From NCBI GenBank assembly GCA_945910005.1, contig OX246738.1, positions 23,073,686 through 23,137,685 of the forward strand: 64,000 nt of DNA, read 5' to 3'. The notes beneath the pieces are model-generated. The model worked only from the letters and a program-made list of their open reading frames with translations. It did not search any database and was not told the DNA's origin. This document shows, one piece after another, positions 59,754 through 64,000 of the stretch; the first letter of the stretch is position 1, and every line of letters starts with the position of its first letter. This DNA comes from Isoperla grammatica (taxonomy: Eukaryota; Arthropoda; Insecta; Plecoptera; Perlodidae). A program made the position numbers and the translations under genes.

Positions 59754-62037
59754 GTATGACAATGCATCTAACGTTTCCACCGTTCAGCAAAATTGCGTGT
59801 TTCTTGAAAAAATCAAAGAGGAGAGTTGTGAGGATGAACCTCAAGAGATGGTGTCAAAGCCAGGAGAAGAAGACCAAGATCCTTTTAAAGAGACCCCATT
59901 GAATAATTGTCCGCCTTTCACTAGCAACCACAGGGTACACTTACAAGATAAACAAAAGTATTTGGAAAGCATTGTTGTTGAGAATATGACAACCACAGAC
60001 ACTAAAGGTCATAAAAGAAACGCAGTCACAGTTAACGTTGACTCATTGCTGAAGACAAAGTTTGTACCAAATTATATTAACTATAGCTCTAATAGCTCTA
60101 ATGCAGGTGACACTTACTCACTTTATTCATGTACCACTTGTGAAAACACCTATGCTACTTTTGCTGACTTGTTGATCCACACTAAATTTGAGTGCTCGCA
60201 ACCACATGGCGTCTTGCCGCAAGAACAGCCAGACGACGTTATATCACTGGCAAATGTAAAAGAAAGTGACATATTACAACATATTCAAAAAATATGCACT
60301 GACAATTTGGGTACTATGTACTCGTGTTCCGTCTGTGACTTAGCAAACCTAAGTTTCTCACAAGTGCGTTCTCATGTTAATTGTTTTCTGAGGAACGGAC
60401 CGAGCTCTCATGATGTAAACTGTGGAAACGAGGTTAAGACCCTATTGGATTCCCATAGAAAGCAACTACAAGAGGCTATAGAATTCAAAAAGTATTCTTG
60501 TCATATTTGTCCAAAGTTTTACTCGACAAACAAATCACTAAAGGAACACATCAAAAAAATTCATCAAAACTCAACAAAGTGCAAGATTTGTAAGAAACTA
60601 TTTACAAATAAGATACTTCTTAAAACCCATGTAATCCAGCATCATAGGAATCACCGCTATGTTTGTCATATTTGCAATAAGGGTTTTATCCTCCGATCTT
60701 CTCAAATAAAACATATTTTGGTTATACACAATGCTCAACCTAAATATTTCAGATGTAAGATATGTTACACACGTTTCTATACAAAGTTCAGCTTGGACAA
60801 GCATCTAGATAAAAACCACAAACCAGGGAACATGAAGTTCTCCCATTTGTGTTCTATCTGTGGCAAATCTCTATCTTCAGCTGGATGTCTCTGGGTTCAC
60901 GAGAAAAGTGTTCACGGAACAGAGCCGAAGCAACACACGTGTGAGAAATGTGGGAAAAGGTTTCGTTTTGCAACAGTTCTAAAGAAGCATATGAGCAGGC
61001 ACATGGGAATCAAACGCTTTGCTTGTCCATTGTGTGGTAAAAAGTATTTTGACAAGGCCTGCATGTTAAAACATCAAGTATGTCATTCTGAGGCTCGGCC
61101 TCACGCGTGTAAGATTTGCGACATGACATTCAAGCGACCAAACAACCTTAGAAATCATGAGATTCGCGTGCATTGCATCATGCCTCCAGGCAAGACAGTT
61201 TACCCTTGTTCTGTTTGTGGCAAAGAGTTCATTTCTAAAAAGAGAGAGTTAGAACACATGAATATTCATACTGGTAACTGCCCTTTTTCTTGCAATCTTT
61301 GTGAAAAGAGCTTTAGAAGCTCTGCAAGCCTATATACACACAACTGGAAGATTCATTTAAAAAAGAAGAAGAACTACCCAAACAGTAGCCATCAATTTTT
61401 GTGCGACAAATGTGATAAAAGTTACCGAAACATGGCAACATTGAAACAGCATCAAAAAAAGGCACACGGTCTTAATGACAGTGAGGAAACTAGCGCCACT
61501 TCAACGTGTAATAAATGTGAGAAAAGTTTTAGTAATAAGCAGAGTTTGCGACGTCACATTGATAATATTCACCAGAAAGCAACAACCTCTGGTGAGCAAC
61601 AATCATTTTCTTGCGATGCCTGCGACAAGACGTACAACAATAGACATAGTTTGTACCAGCACAAAAGGAATATTCATATGAAGAACAAAAGTGAGAAGCA
61701 TACCTGCAGTACTTGTGGAAAGACATTTAACAACAAAGGTAGTCTGTATTCTCACAGTCGTATTCACGTTAAAGCTCATACTTGCGAAGTATGTAACAAG
61801 TCCTTTTCATGGAAGTCAAAGTATTTGACCCACTTGACAACTCATTCCGAAGACAAGCCGTTTGCTTGCCCGACGTGTGATAAAACGTTTCGTCGAAAGT
61901 ACGAACTGGAGGTTCACACTCGATCGCACACGGGGGAGAAACCCTATCCGTGCGATGTTTGTGGTCGTGGGTTCTCCCAGAGTAGCGACAGAAATAAACA
62001 TCAGACCAAAGTCCACGCAAGGAAGCAACGGAAATAA
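59754..62037 (+). CDS. ZF8: ~19-finger C2H2 zinc-finger protein, terminal exon
   Basis: The acceptor is ctttttttttacag (AG at 59752-59753). One base then TAT GAC AAT gives phase 2. It is open for 760 codons with no ATG among the first ~30, so it probably continues from an upstream exon. A C2HC motif (YSC...FEC) lies near residue 124. A second, degenerate HIQ-preceded copy lies near 189, with Cys where the first His-side ligand is expected and no last ligand. Seventeen C2H2 fingers follow from ~248 to the end. They include KILLKTHVIQ with HNKGFIL-type follow-on, VHCIMPPGK, four CDKSY/CEKSF fingers, and the terminal CGRGFSQSSDRNKH finger preceded by a canonical TGEKPY linker, as in ZF2. The tail is basic (RKQRK). 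Likely nuclear DNA-binding. Confidence 0.93.
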
Positions 62038-62177
62038 ATGCTCGTCTTTCCAGGTTTAGTTTAGGCACGGATACTAAGGCATGTGAAGATACAGTTTATT
62101 GCAGTGCCCAGGCCTGTTGATCCCAGCTTGACCATTGGTCAGTTTTATTAACATTTGTCACGGTCATGATGTTCATG

Positions 62178-62183
62178 AATAAA
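62178..62183 (+). terminator. candidate poly(A) signal of ZF8
   Basis: AATAAA about 140 bases after the stop. Confidence 0.5.
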
Positions 62184-63638
62184 TGCTCACAATGTGTTAG
62201 CAAACTTAGCCAAGATTACTGGCTTTAAACATATGCATATCAACATGTTGCTTTGATAAGTTATAGTAAAAAAGAGGTGTACCAACCTAATTTTATTTTT
62301 CCTTCTTCACCAAATCACATTGAGTTTCAATTAATTACAATTGTATTATGCTATGTATTGCCTTATCCGTCTTGGAAGAAAATGGGACCGTCAAAAAAGA
62401 AAAGTCTTCTTTGGCACTTTGAAATCTTCAAACCTGCTTTGACAACTCATTTATGTTGCCAGCATATTTGTCGATTTGAGAAGTCTGTATGTCTTTTCAT
62501 AACCTGGCACGTGTAATAGGGAATGTGCATGAATTTTCTACAGCTCTGAAAGTACGTGGAATATATTGTTATTCATCTGAAGACATCACAAACCTAATTT
62601 AAAAGTTTTAAAATTAACTCATTATACTTCTATACATGTTCAAAGATTTTGATTATCTGTTTCCCGCACTATTATTTTTAAACGGTATGTGACGTCACAT
62701 GCCATGAAAATCACTGCTTATATGAATGACTTTGCATATAACCTCCTTGGACTTTGCCACCGCCTCCTAGACGAAACAATCACATTTTCAAGGTCATCAA
62801 GCTAACCTTGTCAACATTTTTACGCAAGCCGTTGTCAAGTCTGCTTTATATGAATAACAACACCCAATATTTACTGATATTCTATGAAAATAGGTTTGGT
62901 ATTATTGTTTTTATAGTAATTGGGCTTCAAAATTAATTACTACGCGTACTAGACATTAATTCGATTTTATATGATTTTGGATATGATAATTTCCAAACAA
63001 GCGTTATGTTATTTATCTTTTTTTGATTGGTTGATTGCTGATACATGGCAAGTGACGTATGTCCCGTTTTTCCCGCCATAAATATGTGTGAAACTTTCAG
63101 CTCGTTTTTATAAATGAAACTTTATTCTATGTCATCGAAATAAAATATTTTTGTATTCAGGACGTTAATCTTAATCTAGTAAAATGCTAAAAAAAAATTA
63201 TGCATATTCCCCATTAGTCAAGTTGGCACTTTTCAATCGACTTCTTGTAAATGTCCGGCACACTCGTTTGTGTGCATAATCATGCTGTAGTGGTGACTCC
63301 CTCTTCACATGAAATAAAATTCCAAATTGTTTCTCTCGATTGCCAGAAACACTTCAGAACATTGTGACAAGAAAGCTAATGAACTTGGTAGCGGGGTTAC
63401 TAAAGGTGTCTCCATAGTCCATATTGTAGTTATATGGGGGGCTGAGAGATGGGTCTGCAAAGTGTGGCCACGTGTTAGATAAACATATCTATTATAGTAT
63501 TCTTATGCACACAGGTTGATTAATCCAAACTATGTGCTCTTTATCTTTCCTTGATGTTTCAATGTATACAGTATTAAGCTGGCCTTAGATGGGCTACATA
63601 CATAGCATTTAAAATGATATACATCATACTGATCTATA

Positions 63639-63812
63639 CAGTAAACTTCTTTATAACAAAGTCCAGGGCCAGATTATTATTTTGTTAAAATAATATTTCT
63701 TTATAAAGATGGTACTTTTACATGAATAAGAAGAACCTTTTGGGATCTCAAAAACAGTTTGTTATATAGATCATTTTGTTATAAAGACGTTTGTTATAAA
63801 GAAGTTTCACTG
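63639..63812. mobile_element. pogo-like MITE with TA duplication (uninterrupted copy)
   Basis: Starts CAGTAAACTTCTTTATAAC and ends TTATAAAGAAGTTTCACTG, with TA on both sides. CAGT-type ends and TA duplication suggest the pogo/Tigger branch of Tc1/mariner. It is the intact relative of the interrupted element at 29.2 kb. Confidence 0.75.
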
Positions 63813-64000
63813 TATCTAAGTTGTTAAACAGAAGAATGGAAAAATAATGTATTGGCTTGTAAATCATTAGAAATGCTAATCCTACACAAGCCGCAGCATA
63901 AAAGTAGGCAATAAAAGCTAGAAACAAGTTATACACATTTCGTTAATAGCAGTTGGTGGTTTCTTTCTTTACTCCCATGTGCATTCGTTATGATTTTGTT

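Larger units (their letters stand above)
62038..64000. other. 3' flank of ZF8
   Basis: The ZF8 3' UTR and AT-rich sequence, with one pogo-like MITE at 63639-63812. No further zinc-finger exon occurs before the window ends, and no coding sequence is supported. Confidence 0.6.

Overview
This is eukaryotic, AT-rich animal DNA. It shows spliced exons with polypyrimidine tracts, AATAAA poly(A) signals, LINE and DNA-transposon debris, satellites and microsatellites. The zinc-finger architecture, the insect/crustacean-like LINE reverse transcriptase and the dense 8-bp-TSD hAT-type MITEs suggest an invertebrate, most likely an arthropod. I cannot name the species.

The window is dominated by eight large exons encoding C2H2 zinc-finger arrays. 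All are on the + strand and separated by 4-10.5 kb: 729-2286, 6208-8524, 13125-14883, 18877-20434, 30923-34121, 40306-43849, 49678-52201 and 59754-62037. They are called ZF1 to ZF8 here. Each begins directly after a polypyrimidine-AG splice acceptor, and in each exactly one base precedes the first full codon (phase 2). Each runs open to a single stop and has an AATAAA downstream. The proteins are paralogous. They share an atypical C2HC block, an MLKTHMM finger, an FK..VHxIxPxG finger and, in most, a terminal CGRAFxQSGDRNKH finger. I see no convincing 5' coding exon or promoter between them. Either this is a tandem array of duplicated genes whose small 5' exons I cannot see, or, more interestingly, it is one complex locus (like Drosophila lola or mod(mdg4)) in which shared upstream exons join alternative zinc-finger terminal exons. 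In either case the products should be sequence-specific nuclear DNA-binding proteins.

The gaps hold mobile and repetitive DNA. Two LINE remnants (11.3-12.5 kb, 21.0-21.7 kb) lie on the minus strand. There are at least six MITE insertions with perfect 8-bp target-site duplications (hAT type), PIF/Harbinger-like MITEs with TAA or TTA duplications, pogo-like CAGT...ACTG MITEs (one carrying a nested insertion), long palindromes and two 32-43 bp palindromic micro-insertions. Tandem repeats include a 50-bp array of 10 copies, a 138-bp satellite of exactly 9 copies, and ATA, TAC and GA microsatellites. Two zinc-finger exons carry young in-frame tandem repeats in their N-terminal linkers (6 x 57 bp in ZF5, 6 x 111 bp in ZF6).

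No tRNA, rRNA or CRISPR was found. Transcription start sites and complete gene models cannot be fixed from this window alone.
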